Of a DNA stretch of 12,203 bases, positions 1 through 5,654 are shown one piece after another. A program made the position numbers and the translations under genes. The DNA lies in the NCBI GenBank assembly GCA_022709605.1, contig JAKLIM010000080.1:1-12203 (forward strand), in the 5' to 3' direction. Every line of letters begins with the position of its first letter. The first letter of the stretch is position 1. The stretch is from Bacteroidota bacterium (GTDB lineage Bacteria; Bacteroidota; Bacteroidia; Bacteroidales; Paludibacteraceae). The notes under the pieces are model-generated. The model was given only the letters and a program-made list of their open reading frames with translations. It did not search any database and was not told where the DNA came from.

Positions 1-960
1 AAACATACCCGCAACTCCCCACAATGCACCTCCAACAAGAACTACTATAATAGAAACCAGGGCATTGATACGAACTTTTGAGGCTACAATTTTTGGGACA
101 ATATAATTATTGTCAATTACCTGAATAATCATGTAAATGATCATAACGTATAGCACGTACCAGAGCGAATCTTTAGTTATCAAGGCTAACATCATGGGTA
201 ATGCCACAGCCACCAACCCTCCAATGTATGGAATCAGGTTGAGCAATGCTCCCAAAATACCGATCAGAATAGCGTAATCGATGCCTAATACCAAAAGTCC
301 TATCGAATCGAGCGTGGCCACAAGCATTGCTTCGATTACAAGACCTATTAAATAGCGTTGAACTACGGTTTTAGTCTGTGTAATAATCTCTTTTACCTTT
401 TCTTCGCGTTCAACTCCGAAAAGTTTATAAACAAAATCGATTAATAACGAATGGTAAAACAACAATAGAAATACATACACCGGAATTAAAAATGCAACCA
501 TAATACCATTCCCTACCGAAACAATGGTTTGTCCGATAAACGAACTGCTTATGTTTAGCATTTCGGATTTAAGTCTGATAATCAATTCATTTACTTTATC
601 AAGGCTGATATCAAAATATCCGGGTGCCCAATGAATAGCCAGATTTAACAGCCCTGTGAATTTTTCAACAAAAAGCGGCCACGAATCGCTGAACCTACTT
701 ATTTGTGAGTACATAAAAAGTGCAAATGCTGCAATTAGTATAAATGAAATTAACAAAGTGATAATAATGGCAAAAACACGGTTGATTTTGTGACGTTCGA
801 AAAAGGTAACAACCGGATGAAGTAAGATGGCAACGATGGTACCAAATAATAGCGGTACAATTATGTCACCGCCAATGTACATCATTGAAAAAAAAACGTA
901 GATCCCCACACAGAAAAGTGCAGCTTTCGCATAAAACGGAAGGTTCAATGTATTGTTCAT
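1..960 (-). CDS. AI-2E family transporter (PerM/YhhT-like permease), 3' end cut by window edge
   Basis: Reading the minus strand from the ATG at 960 gives an open frame of 320 codons that runs off the left edge, so the C-terminus is missing. Family members are usually about 340-370 residues, so most of the protein is here. It is very hydrophobic, with a pair of membrane segments near the N-terminus (around GGDIIVPLLFG), a soluble amphipathic stretch, and later membrane helices. The family signatures are clear: LLNLIPYIGG, then IDNNYIVPKIVASKV followed by a Gly-rich helix ending GGALWGVAGMF. It is an inner-membrane permease. Some family members export autoinducer-2 and others act in sodium/proton antiport, so the substrate cannot be read from sequence. 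It lies downstream of a terminator (1044-1082) and probably forms its own transcription unit. I saw no clear promoter in the repeat-filled leader. Confidence 0.9.
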   Translation of the reverse strand, partial: MNNTLNLPFYAKAALFCVGIYVFFSMMYIGGDIIVPLLFGTIVAILLHPVVTFFERHKINRVFAIIITLLISFILIAAFALFMYSQISRFSDSWPLFVEKFTGLLNLAIHWAPGYFDISLDKVNELIIRLKSEMLNISSSFIGQTIVSVGNGIMVAFLIPVYVFLLLFYHSLLIDFVYKLFGVEREEKVKEIITQTKTVVQRYLIGLVIEAMLVATLDSIGLLVLGIDYAILIGILGALLNLIPYIGGLVAVALPMMLALITKDSLWYVLYVMIIYMIIQVIDNNYIVPKIVASKVRINALVSIIVVLVGGALWGVAGMF

Positions 961-997
961 GGCTGTGAAGATTTTTATAAAAGTTTGAAATTTGAGG

Positions 998-1037
998 GTT
1001 TGAAAGTTTGAAAGTTTGAAAGTTTGGCAGTCTGGCA
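998..1037. repeat. Octamer tandem repeat, GTTTGAAA type
   Basis: Five consecutive 8-bp units are visible on the plus strand: GTTTGAAA three times, then GTTTGGCA and GTCTGGCA. A further isolated GTTTGAAA lies just upstream at 983-990. The array occupies the leader of the AI-2E-family permease. It is non-coding and probably arose by slippage. Confidence 0.8.
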
Positions 1038-1038
1038 G

Positions 1039-1082
1039 AAAAAAGATTTGAAGATTTGTGATTATCACGCATCTTCAAATCT
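1039..1082 (-). terminator. Intrinsic terminator after the 1097-1597 barrel gene
   Basis: A perfect 12-bp inverted repeat (AGATTTGAAGAT at 1044-1055, its complement at 1071-1082) has a 15-nt loop that contains a smaller GTGAT/ATCAC palindrome. On the minus strand the stem is followed by five to six T residues (plus-strand A run 1039-1044). It starts 14 bp after the stop codon of the barrel gene, so it probably ends that long transcription unit and insulates the permease gene. Confidence 0.75.
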
Positions 1083-1096
1083 TCAAATTTCTTAAT

Positions 1097-1597
1097 TTAC
1101 AAAGGGAATGTCAATCCGAGTTTTCCACCGGCGAAAGCATTTCCGCCTCCAAATTCGAAATTGATACCTACTTTGTTTGTGAAATAATATCTTGCACCAA
1201 TCTGTGCTCCAAGTCCTAAACCTGAACTATGGTTGCCGGCATATCCGTCGGGCGAAGTCCAAACAAAGAACCCTACATTGGGTCCAATATATAAATCCCA
1301 ACGCGATGGCATTCCTAAAATGCTGTTTAAGTGATAATTAAGATTGCCCGAAATGCCGATAATGTTGTGATTGTAATAATTGGTTTGCCATTTTTCGTTG
1401 TAGTTACGATACGAAAGTTCACCTCCAAGTGATACGTCGCGCGATACAAAACGATCTAATCCGATGTACAACGGAATTCCCCAACCGGTTAGTCCAACAC
1501 CCAGATTCAACTGAGTATATCTTTGGTTCAACGAATTCTGACTAAACACAAAAGTTGCAATTACAAGTAATGCAAGAGAAATAATAATTTTTTTCAT
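1097..1597 (-). CDS. Small outer-membrane beta-barrel protein
   Basis: This 166-residue protein has an N-terminal signal peptide (KK, hydrophobic core IIISLALLVIATFVF, probable cleavage near FS|Q at residues 19-20). The mature part is rich in Gly, Tyr, Asn and alternating hydrophobic residues, typical of an eight-stranded barrel. Visible strand-like segments are LNLGVGLTGWGIPLYIGLDRF, DVSLGGELSYR, DLYIGPNVGFF and GLGLGAQIGARYYF, with a GINFEFGGG hairpin near the end. It is shorter than the two PorT-like barrels in the window and has no obvious sequence identity with them. Function is unknown beyond a structural or envelope role. It is the last gene before a terminator, 69 bp downstream of the lipoprotein gene 1667-2113. 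That gap is filled by AGTAAAT repeats. Confidence 0.8.
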   Translation of the reverse strand: MKKIIISLALLVIATFVFSQNSLNQRYTQLNLGVGLTGWGIPLYIGLDRFVSRDVSLGGELSYRNYNEKWQTNYYNHNIIGISGNLNYHLNSILGMPSRWDLYIGPNVGFFVWTSPDGYAGNHSSGLGLGAQIGARYYFTNKVGINFEFGGGNAFAGGKLGLTFPL

Positions 1598-1610
1598 GAA
1601 TGTTCTTTAA

Positions 1611-1662
1611 ATTGTAAATAGTAAATGCTAAATAGTAAATAGTAAATAGTAAATAGTAAATT
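1611..1662. repeat. Heptamer tandem repeat, AGTAAAT type
   Basis: The plus strand shows about six consecutive copies of a 7-bp unit (AGTAAAT with one GCTAAAT variant) between the stop of the lipoprotein gene at 1667 and the start of the barrel gene at 1597. On the transcribed strand this is an ATTTACT array directly upstream of the start codon. Related degenerate heptamers occur at 3925-3960 in the opposite orientation. Confidence 0.8.
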
Positions 1663-1666
1663 AGGA

Positions 1667-2113
1667 TTATCTGTCTTTCACATTCAAAATTCCTGTTGTC
1701 AGAATGACTTCCGAAAGCGAAGGATATTGTGTGCTTACATCATTTTCGGCAGTAATCATAATTTTATAAGGCTTCGATGCAGAAACAGTTTCAAATGAAG
1801 CATCTAAATTCTTCGACATGAAATTTGTAGTACTATTGAGTTGCCCTAAATTATTAATTGCGTTATCAACATTAACCATCCATACCACGTAAGCCTCTTT
1901 GGGAGGTGTAAGTCGGGTTGAAGGAGATAAATTCGATAATTCAATTTTTATCAGATAATTTTTATTTTTATCAATTTTAACCTGAACTGTGCCTTGAGCG
2001 GCAGGTGCAATCTCTGAATTCAGAAAGTGGCTTTTTACTGCGCATGAGCTGAACGAAAGTAACACAATTATGCTTGTCAGGTAAGCAATAAAGTTCATTT
2101 TAATTGGTTTCAT
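1667..2113 (-). CDS. Lipoprotein, tandem paralogue 1; possible anti-sigma-K (RskA) C-terminal-like fold
   Basis: This 148-residue protein has a lipoprotein signal peptide with lipobox LSFSSC and lipidated Cys24. The mature part, roughly 120 residues, looks all-beta. It is about 60% identical by eye to the next gene upstream (2179-2628), including PAAQGTVQ, SNL-PSTRL-PP, AYVVW, NLGQLNS, FMSKNL, ASFET and ITAENDV. The order YVVWMV, then NLGQL, then ASFETV and ITAENDV followed by VILTTG recalls the C-terminal domain of RskA-type anti-sigma factors (Y-LWL, GxL, F-VTLEP, VLAG). That is a remote pattern match by eye, not an established assignment. There is no N-terminal sigma-binding zinc domain, so an anti-sigma role is not claimed. 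It is probably an envelope lipoprotein co-transcribed with its paralogue. Confidence 0.8.
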   Translation of the reverse strand: MKPIKMNFIAYLTSIIVLLSFSSCAVKSHFLNSEIAPAAQGTVQVKIDKNKNYLIKIELSNLSPSTRLTPPKEAYVVWMVNVDNAINNLGQLNSTTNFMSKNLDASFETVSASKPYKIMITAENDVSTQYPSLSEVILTTGILNVKDR

Positions 2114-2178
2114 AATGTTTGTTTTTTTTAATGATGATTATTAGGCGAAACAAGTTTTCAAGTGTTATGTAACTTTTA

Positions 2179-2628
2179 TCAGTCTTCGAAATTTATGTAA
2201 TCCGTTGTCAGAATTACATCCGAAAATGATGAATTTTGTATGTACACATCATTTTCGGCGGTAATAATAATTTTTGAAGGTTTCAAACCTGATATGGTTT
2301 CGAAAGATGCATTTAAATTTTTCGACATAAAATCGGATGAACTGTTTAGTTGACCCAGATTTTTGGCTACTTTACCCACTGTTACTAACCAAACCACATA
2401 AGCATCCCGCGGTGGCGAAAGTCTGGTGGAAGGTGCTAAGTTTGATATTTTAATTTTTATCGCATAATTTTTATTCGCATCTGTCTTTATTTGAACAGTT
2501 CCCTGAGCTGCCGGTACAACTACTGATGTCAAAAATTTTGTTTTGTAGGTACAGGAACTGAACGAAAAAATCAATATGATGCTTACCAATAAGGTAAGAC
2601 CGGTCATTTTTAAATTCTTTGATTTCAT
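2179..2628 (-). CDS. Lipoprotein, tandem paralogue 2; possible anti-sigma-K (RskA) C-terminal-like fold
   Basis: The 149-residue product starts with a lipoprotein signal peptide ending FSFSSC (Cys26). It has the same domain layout as its neighbour at 1667-2113: CTYKTKFL, PAAQGTVQIK, KISNLAPSTRLSPP, AYVVWLV, NLGQLNSSSDFMSKNL, ASFETI, IIITAENDV and VILTT. The two genes are adjacent, same strand, nearly equal in length and separated by 65 bp, so they arose by tandem duplication. Divergence is highest in the signal peptide and just after the lipidated Cys. The gene starts 29 bp after the coiled-coil lipoprotein gene and is probably in the same operon. Function is unknown. Confidence 0.8.
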   Translation of the reverse strand: MKSKNLKMTGLTLLVSIILIFSFSSCTYKTKFLTSVVVPAAQGTVQIKTDANKNYAIKIKISNLAPSTRLSPPRDAYVVWLVTVGKVAKNLGQLNSSSDFMSKNLNASFETISGLKPSKIIITAENDVYIQNSSFSDVILTTDYINFED

Positions 2629-2657
2629 TTTGTTTCGTAATTTAAAGGTAAAAATCC

Positions 2658-3107
2658 TTATTTCTTTATCGATATTCTTGAAATAGCTTTACCAAGTGAA
2701 TCAACATCTCGGTTAAAAGTTTCTTTGAATTTCTCCCACTTGTTAACATCACTTTCTTTATAATCGGCAATACTTACTTTCAAATCCTGATTCTTTTTTT
2801 CAAGTGCAATCAAATCTTTTTCGTATTTCAGTCTCATTTCAGCTTTATCAGCTTTCAGACTGGCTTTCAATTCGGCAATTTTAGTTTCGTTTGCTTTGAG
2901 CTTTGCCTGCGATTCGATTTTGTAACGCGTGTATTCGTTTGTCGAATCGATAACTGCCTGCTCAAGATTTTGCTCAGCTACGTTGAGTTTTTCCTGTGCG
3001 TTTTCTACATTTTCGGCTTTCTGTTTTGGCGAATTATTACAATTAGTCATTCCTAACAGGATAATGCATGCCATAAAAGCTGTTTTTAAAGTGTTTGTTG
3101 TTTTCAT
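2658..3107 (-). CDS. Coiled-coil lipoprotein, similar in style to sll1863-type stress proteins
   Basis: The 149-residue product has a signal peptide with lipobox-like GMTNC (Cys23) followed by an almost uninterrupted helical, charged region (about residues 30-130) rich in Lys, Glu, Ala and Gln. Stretches such as AENVENAQEKLNVAEQNLEQ and ETKIAELKASLKADKAEMR show heptad-like hydrophobic spacing. The C-terminus (KWEKFKETFNRDVDSLGKAI) is the most distinctive part and resembles the end of small Bacteroidetes coiled-coil proteins sometimes named after cyanobacterial sll1863. I recall that resemblance and have not searched for it. It is probably anchored to a membrane by lipid and extends into the periplasm. 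Gaps of 23 bp upstream and 29 bp downstream place it inside the YtxH/YqjE-like operon. Confidence 0.75.
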   Translation of the reverse strand: MKTTNTLKTAFMACIILLGMTNCNNSPKQKAENVENAQEKLNVAEQNLEQAVIDSTNEYTRYKIESQAKLKANETKIAELKASLKADKAEMRLKYEKDLIALEKKNQDLKVSIADYKESDVNKWEKFKETFNRDVDSLGKAISRISIKK

Positions 3108-3130
3108 TTTTTTAAATTTAAGTGAGTAAA

Positions 3131-3553
3131 TTATGAGTTTTCAGTAATAATAATTTTTGTTGTTTCAGTATCAGTATCAGTATCTGTTTCTTTTATATGC
3201 CTGTTTCGAAGCATCGTACTGATCGCTGAAATAATATTTATCAGATTGTTATTGACCAGTGTAGTTGTAAATTTCTCAACCAATACCGAACTCAAGAACC
3301 CTTTTAAACTGCGGTTTCGGCCCAGGGTGAAATCGATAATTAAGTCGATTACTTTATTTACTCCCAGTTTGACAAGTTCTATCGGTTGTTCAGTTTTTAT
3401 TGGCTTACCGCTGAAAATTGAAATCAGATTAAGTCCGGAAAACAATCCTTTCAAGGTAATTTTCAGCTCCTCTTCCTGAACTTCTTTTTTTGCTTTTAAA
3501 TCTGAAATTTGCACTAAAAGTTCAGCATGATTTATTATATGTGTATTGACCAT
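3131..3553 (-). CDS. Unrecognised protein with an in-frame Thr-Asp repeat tail
   Basis: I do not recognise this 140-residue protein. It has no signal peptide. The N-terminal third (residues about 8-32) is helical and charged (LLVQISDLKAKKEVQEEELK). The middle contains a basic, conserved-looking patch, VIDLIIDFTLGRNRSLKGFL, followed by VLVEKFTTTL and a hydrophobic segment NNNLINIISAISTML that could contact a membrane but is short for a transmembrane helix. The tail is acidic, ETDTDTDTETT, encoded by a hexamer repeat. It sits 21 bp after the YqjE-like gene and 23 bp before the coiled-coil lipoprotein, so it is almost certainly co-transcribed and may act with them at the envelope. The start is the first ATG in frame. 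No SD-like sequence is visible. Confidence 0.7.
   Translation of the reverse strand: MVNTHIINHAELLVQISDLKAKKEVQEEELKITLKGLFSGLNLISIFSGKPIKTEQPIELVKLGVNKVIDLIIDFTLGRNRSLKGFLSSVLVEKFTTTLVNNNLINIISAISTMLRNRHIKETDTDTDTETTKIIITENS
3163..3190. repeat. Short in-frame hexamer repeat (CAGTAT)
   Basis: Three tandem CAGTAT units plus a degenerate fourth lie inside the 3' end of the gene at 3131-3553 and encode alternating Thr/Asp. Because the unit is 6 bp, changes in copy number would lengthen or shorten the acidic tail without shifting the frame. Confidence 0.6.
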
Positions 3554-3574
3554 TTTTTAAGTTTTTATTAATTG

Positions 3575-3916
3575 TCAATTTCCGAGTAATTTCCGTATAA
3601 TTTTATCGCGCAATGGTTTTTCAATCATTTTTTTACGACCTAAAAAAAAGATAATGGCAAGCACGAAGTAAAACGCAGCTATAATAGCAAAACCAGCCCA
3701 GGCATTGCCCAGTAACGCCGAAAGGTAAAAACCAAGCCCGATACTCAGGGTGAAAACAAATAAAAATGATGTAACCCCAACCACGATTGTACTGACTAAA
3801 AATGCACCAAAGACTGATGCTCTTTCGGTTGCCTGTAGTTTCACGATTTCGAAATTCAACATCAAATATTGTTTCAGATTATCGCCTATTTCTTCAATTT
3901 TATTTAATTCAGACAT
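3575..3916 (-). CDS. Phage-holin-III-like / YqjE-family inner-membrane protein
   Basis: The protein has a cytoplasmic helical N-terminus (LNKIEEIGDNLKQYLMLNFEIVKLQATERAS), two adjacent transmembrane segments (around VFGAFLVSTIVVGVTSFLFVF and WAGFAIIAAFYFVLAIIFFLG) and a basic C-terminal tail (RKKMIEKPLRDKIIRKLLGN). This is the layout of the YqjE/DUF1469 family, named phage holin family III in databases although usually a housekeeping gene linked to YqjD/YtxH-like partners. I chose the ATG at 3916, giving 113 residues. An upstream in-frame ATG at 3949 would add 11 residues encoded wholly by AGTAAAT/GGTAAAT-type repeat DNA, so it is probably not coding. The gene is followed 21 bp later by the unrecognised gene 3131-3553. 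Confidence 0.8.
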   Translation of the reverse strand: MSELNKIEEIGDNLKQYLMLNFEIVKLQATERASVFGAFLVSTIVVGVTSFLFVFTLSIGLGFYLSALLGNAWAGFAIIAAFYFVLAIIFFLGRKKMIEKPLRDKIIRKLLGN

Positions 3917-3924
3917 ATTTTTTT

Positions 3925-3960
3925 TATTTACTATTTGTTCATTTACCATTTACCATTTTT
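3925..3960. repeat. Degenerate heptamer repeats related to AGTAAAT
   Basis: On the minus strand GGTAAAT, GGTAAAT and AGTAAAT occur in close succession just upstream of the YqjE-like start. They match the unit at 1611-1662 but point the opposite way relative to transcription. They create a spurious in-frame ATG at 3949. Confidence 0.5.
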
Positions 3961-4040
3961 TCATTCACCACTGAATTGATATGTTGAATTTTATAAAAAC
4001 ATATTTTGTGATTAGTAAATGTTTTATCTTTTAAAACAGA

Positions 4041-4072
4041 TCGAACCGAAAAATAAGAATTCCCCGGTTCGA
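4041..4072. terminator. Hairpin downstream of YtxH, weak terminator or attenuator candidate
   Basis: An 8-bp perfect inverted repeat (TCGAACCG at 4041-4048, CGGTTCGA at 4065-4072) with a 16-nt loop lies 12 bp after the YtxH stop. On the minus strand it is followed by TCTGTTTT, not a clean T run, so it may only partly stop or process the transcript before the YqjE-like gene. Confidence 0.35.
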
Positions 4073-4084
4073 CTTCTTCACAGG

Positions 4085-4375
4085 TTAATGTTTTACTTTG
4101 GTGGTTTCTTCAGCCTGTTGTTTAAAATTATCAGCCATATCTTCTAATTTTTCTTCGGCTAAATCTTCCAGATCTTTTGCTTTTCTGCGTAATGATGCAG
4201 CTTCATCTTTCATTTTTCTTTTTAAATCATGTGCCATGTCTTTTGCTCCATCAACAAATTTTCCACGTAATGTACTTCCCTTTTCCGGTGCAAATAAAAC
4301 GCCTAATGCTGCTCCTACAAGTGCTCCAACGGCTAATGCGCCGAGTACTTTTCCTGTTCCATTGAAATTTTCCAT
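4085..4375 (-). CDS. YtxH domain-containing protein
   Basis: The 96-residue product has a short polar N-terminus, one Gly/Ala-rich transmembrane segment (about residues 8-28, KVLGALAVGALVGAALGVLF), the diagnostic APEKGSTLR motif immediately after it (residues 29-37), and a long charged helix to the C-terminus (KDMAHDLKRKMKDEAASLRRK and so on). This is the standard YtxH architecture. In Bacillus the name-giving family member is a general-stress protein, and its molecular function is unknown. The protein is probably anchored in the inner membrane with the helix in the cytoplasm. It lies 101 bp downstream of a beta-barrel gene that carries the shared promoter element. No separate promoter stands out in that gap. 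Confidence 0.9.
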   Translation of the reverse strand: MENFNGTGKVLGALAVGALVGAALGVLFAPEKGSTLRGKFVDGAKDMAHDLKRKMKDEAASLRRKAKDLEDLAEEKLEDMADNFKQQAEETTKVKH

Positions 4376-4476
4376 TTTTCTTGTTTTTTTGTAAATTAAA
4401 TACTGTGTTTATTATTTTTTTTGAACTGCTTACGGCAGTTTATTAATCATTATTAGATTATCAAAAGGATTTTGAA

Positions 4477-5139
4477 TTAAAACCTGAATCCCAGTGTAGC
4501 CTGATACCACATGTTTTTGTAACGTGGTGTGTTTGAAGTTCCATCGCCTTTGTTGTTTAGCAAATCCCAACCCGCCCGTGCACTGAGTACCACACTTTGC
4601 ATATTAATATCAAATCCGCCGGTAACAGCTAAAATGTTTTTAAGTAGGTTTTCATTATCGAATTGTTCGTCTTGCGAAATATCTCCAAGGTCACTTTTCA
4701 ATGTGTAATTCTGACTTAATAAATATGAATACTGCGGACCAACTAAAATGGTGAAGTTTTGAGTGGTTTTGAAGGCCAGCAAAAGCGGTACGTCAATAAA
4801 ATTTGTTGTCCGTTTGAAACTATAATCACTGCTCAAAATTGAACCGGCTCCCCGATAACCCTTTTGTGAAAACAATACTTCAGGTTGAATACCAAGGAAT
4901 TTCCCAAGTGGAATGGCCAAAAAAATACCGGTAGCTAAACCAAATTTTGGATCGGCCTGAAATTCATCGCCTTGAGTGTCATATACATTCGACAAATTTG
5001 CACCGACCTTTAAACCAAAAGTGGGTCGTTCGCGAAAATCTGACTTCTCTGAATTGCCAAAACTGGACTGCGCCAATAAAGTTGAAGTACAAAAAGTAGA
5101 TATAAAAGCTAAAAATAATAACAATGTTCCTGTTCTCAT
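4477..5139 (-). CDS. PorT-like outer-membrane beta-barrel protein (porin family)
   Basis: The 220-residue product has a signal peptide (hydrophobic core TLLLFLAFISTF, probable cleavage LLA|Q at residues 23-24) and a mature barrel. It contains segments typical of Bacteroidetes outer-membrane beta-barrel domain proteins: FGLKVGANLSNVYD, GIFLAIPLGKFLGIQPEVLF-SQKGYRG, FIDVPLLLAFK, TILVGPQYSYLL and a C-terminal WYQATLGFRF ending in an aromatic residue, as expected for Bam-dependent insertion. Similar segments in similar order occur in the protein at 6882-7541, so the two are distant paralogues. Its substrate or role is unknown. It is the first gene after the shared promoter element at 5181-5251 and has a short predicted leader (about 35 nt). 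It probably heads the transcription unit that continues to YtxH and beyond. Confidence 0.85.
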   Translation of the reverse strand: MRTGTLLLFLAFISTFCTSTLLAQSSFGNSEKSDFRERPTFGLKVGANLSNVYDTQGDEFQADPKFGLATGIFLAIPLGKFLGIQPEVLFSQKGYRGAGSILSSDYSFKRTTNFIDVPLLLAFKTTQNFTILVGPQYSYLLSQNYTLKSDLGDISQDEQFDNENLLKNILAVTGGFDINMQSVVLSARAGWDLLNNKGDGTSNTPRYKNMWYQATLGFRF

Positions 5140-5180
5140 TGAAGTGTTTACGTTATAATTGTAACTGTATTATTACATCA

Positions 5181-5251
5181 CAAAGGTGGGGTAGAATGTA
5201 CAAAAATTCCTTACACAATTCTGTGTATATGTTACATCTTTCACGGATTAA
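5181..5251 (-). promoter_or_regulatory. Shared stress-type promoter element, copy A (upstream of 4477-5139)
   Basis: On the plus strand CAAAGGTG (5181-5188) is the complement of a -7-like CACCTTTG. Exactly 30 bp further, at 5211, begins a 41-bp block: TTACACAATTCT, then ATATGTTACAT (5227-5237), then CACGG (5242-5246). The TTACA direct repeats are 21 bp apart. This block matches copy B at 36 of 41 positions and copy C at 30 of 41, with no gaps. It lies between a terminator and the start codon at 5139, with the CTTTG box about 42 nt from the ATG. Confidence 0.7.
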
Positions 5252-5286
5252 AACAGTTGGTTTTATCGTAAATTAAATGGTTTTAT

Positions 5287-5329
5287 AAAAAAAAGTAACG
5301 CCGTGGAAGTGCCATCAGCGTTACTTTTT
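5287..5329 (-). terminator. Strong intrinsic terminator after GlsB/YeaQ gene
   Basis: A perfect 12-bp stem (AAAAAGTAACGC at 5290-5301, its complement at 5318-5329) has a 16-nt loop containing TGG/CCA. On the minus strand the stem runs into a long T tract. It lies 40 bp past the stop at 5369 and separates the M48-GlsB unit from the next promoter. The plus strand also shows a T run, so it may act in both directions. Confidence 0.85.
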
Positions 5330-5368
5330 ATCTAAAACTATACCTAAAAAAACTTTTAAAATATAAAA

Positions 5369-5620
5369 CTAATATCGCCTTCGGAAAAGCAAATTAATAA
5401 CAATCAAAATTATTAATGCACCCAATGCTCCGGTCAAAATAGCTCCAACCCAACCGGTCCCGAGATTCACACCGATTTCTCCAAGAAGCCAATATCCGAC
5501 AAAACTGCCTACAATACCGACCACAATATTCCCCAATAAACCAAGGCCACTGCCTTTGAAAATCATACTTCCGAGCCATCCGGCTGCAGCACCAATAATA
5601 AGAGTAACAAGAATTTCCAT
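5369..5620 (-). CDS. GlsB/YeaQ/YmgE family stress-response membrane protein
   Basis: The 83-residue hydrophobic product has three transmembrane segments: EILVTLIIGAAAGWLGSMIF, a central Gly-rich GLGLLGNIVVGIVGSFVGYWL, and WVGAILTGALGALIILIVINL. It ends in a basic RRRY tail. The central LLGNIVVGIVGSFVG motif and length are diagnostic of the transglycosylase-associated (GlsB/YeaQ/YmgE) family, small inner-membrane proteins repeatedly linked to stress and stationary phase. There is no evidence here for transglycosylase activity despite the older family name. The start lies 34 bp after the M48 protease stop and a strong terminator follows, so the two genes form a two-gene operon. Confidence 0.92.
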   Translation of the reverse strand: MEILVTLIIGAAAGWLGSMIFKGSGLGLLGNIVVGIVGSFVGYWLLGEIGVNLGTGWVGAILTGALGALIILIVINLLFRRRY

Positions 5621-5654
5621 TTTTTAATTTTTTAGATGATTAATTGAGTGATTT

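Noticed and set aside
1..960. AI-2E family name as evidence of quorum sensing
   Set aside because: The family includes members with ion-transport and other roles, and no LuxS- or Lsr-type genes are in the window.
866..1078. 70-residue minus-strand open frame at the permease start
   Set aside because: It is out of frame with the permease, which shows clear family motifs, and its first part is translated terminator and octamer repeat DNA.
998..1662. Repeat arrays as a possible CRISPR
   Set aside because: Units are 7-8 bp, contiguous and lack unique spacers. No cas genes are present.
2164..2179. Additional GTTACAT (minus strand) near the start of the first tandem lipoprotein
   Set aside because: It lies in the opposite orientation to the three shared elements, with no second TTACA at 21 bp and no CTTTG box at the required spacing.
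3575..3916. Holin-like gene as a sign of a prophage
   Set aside because: The YqjE/DUF1469 family carries a holin name in databases but is usually chromosomal. No phage structural, lysis or integrase genes are nearby.
4424..4440. Hairpin AACTGC/GCAGTT between the barrel gene and YtxH
   Set aside because: The stem is only 6 bp and on the minus strand is followed by A residues, not T, so it is not a credible intrinsic terminator; read-through into YtxH remains likely.
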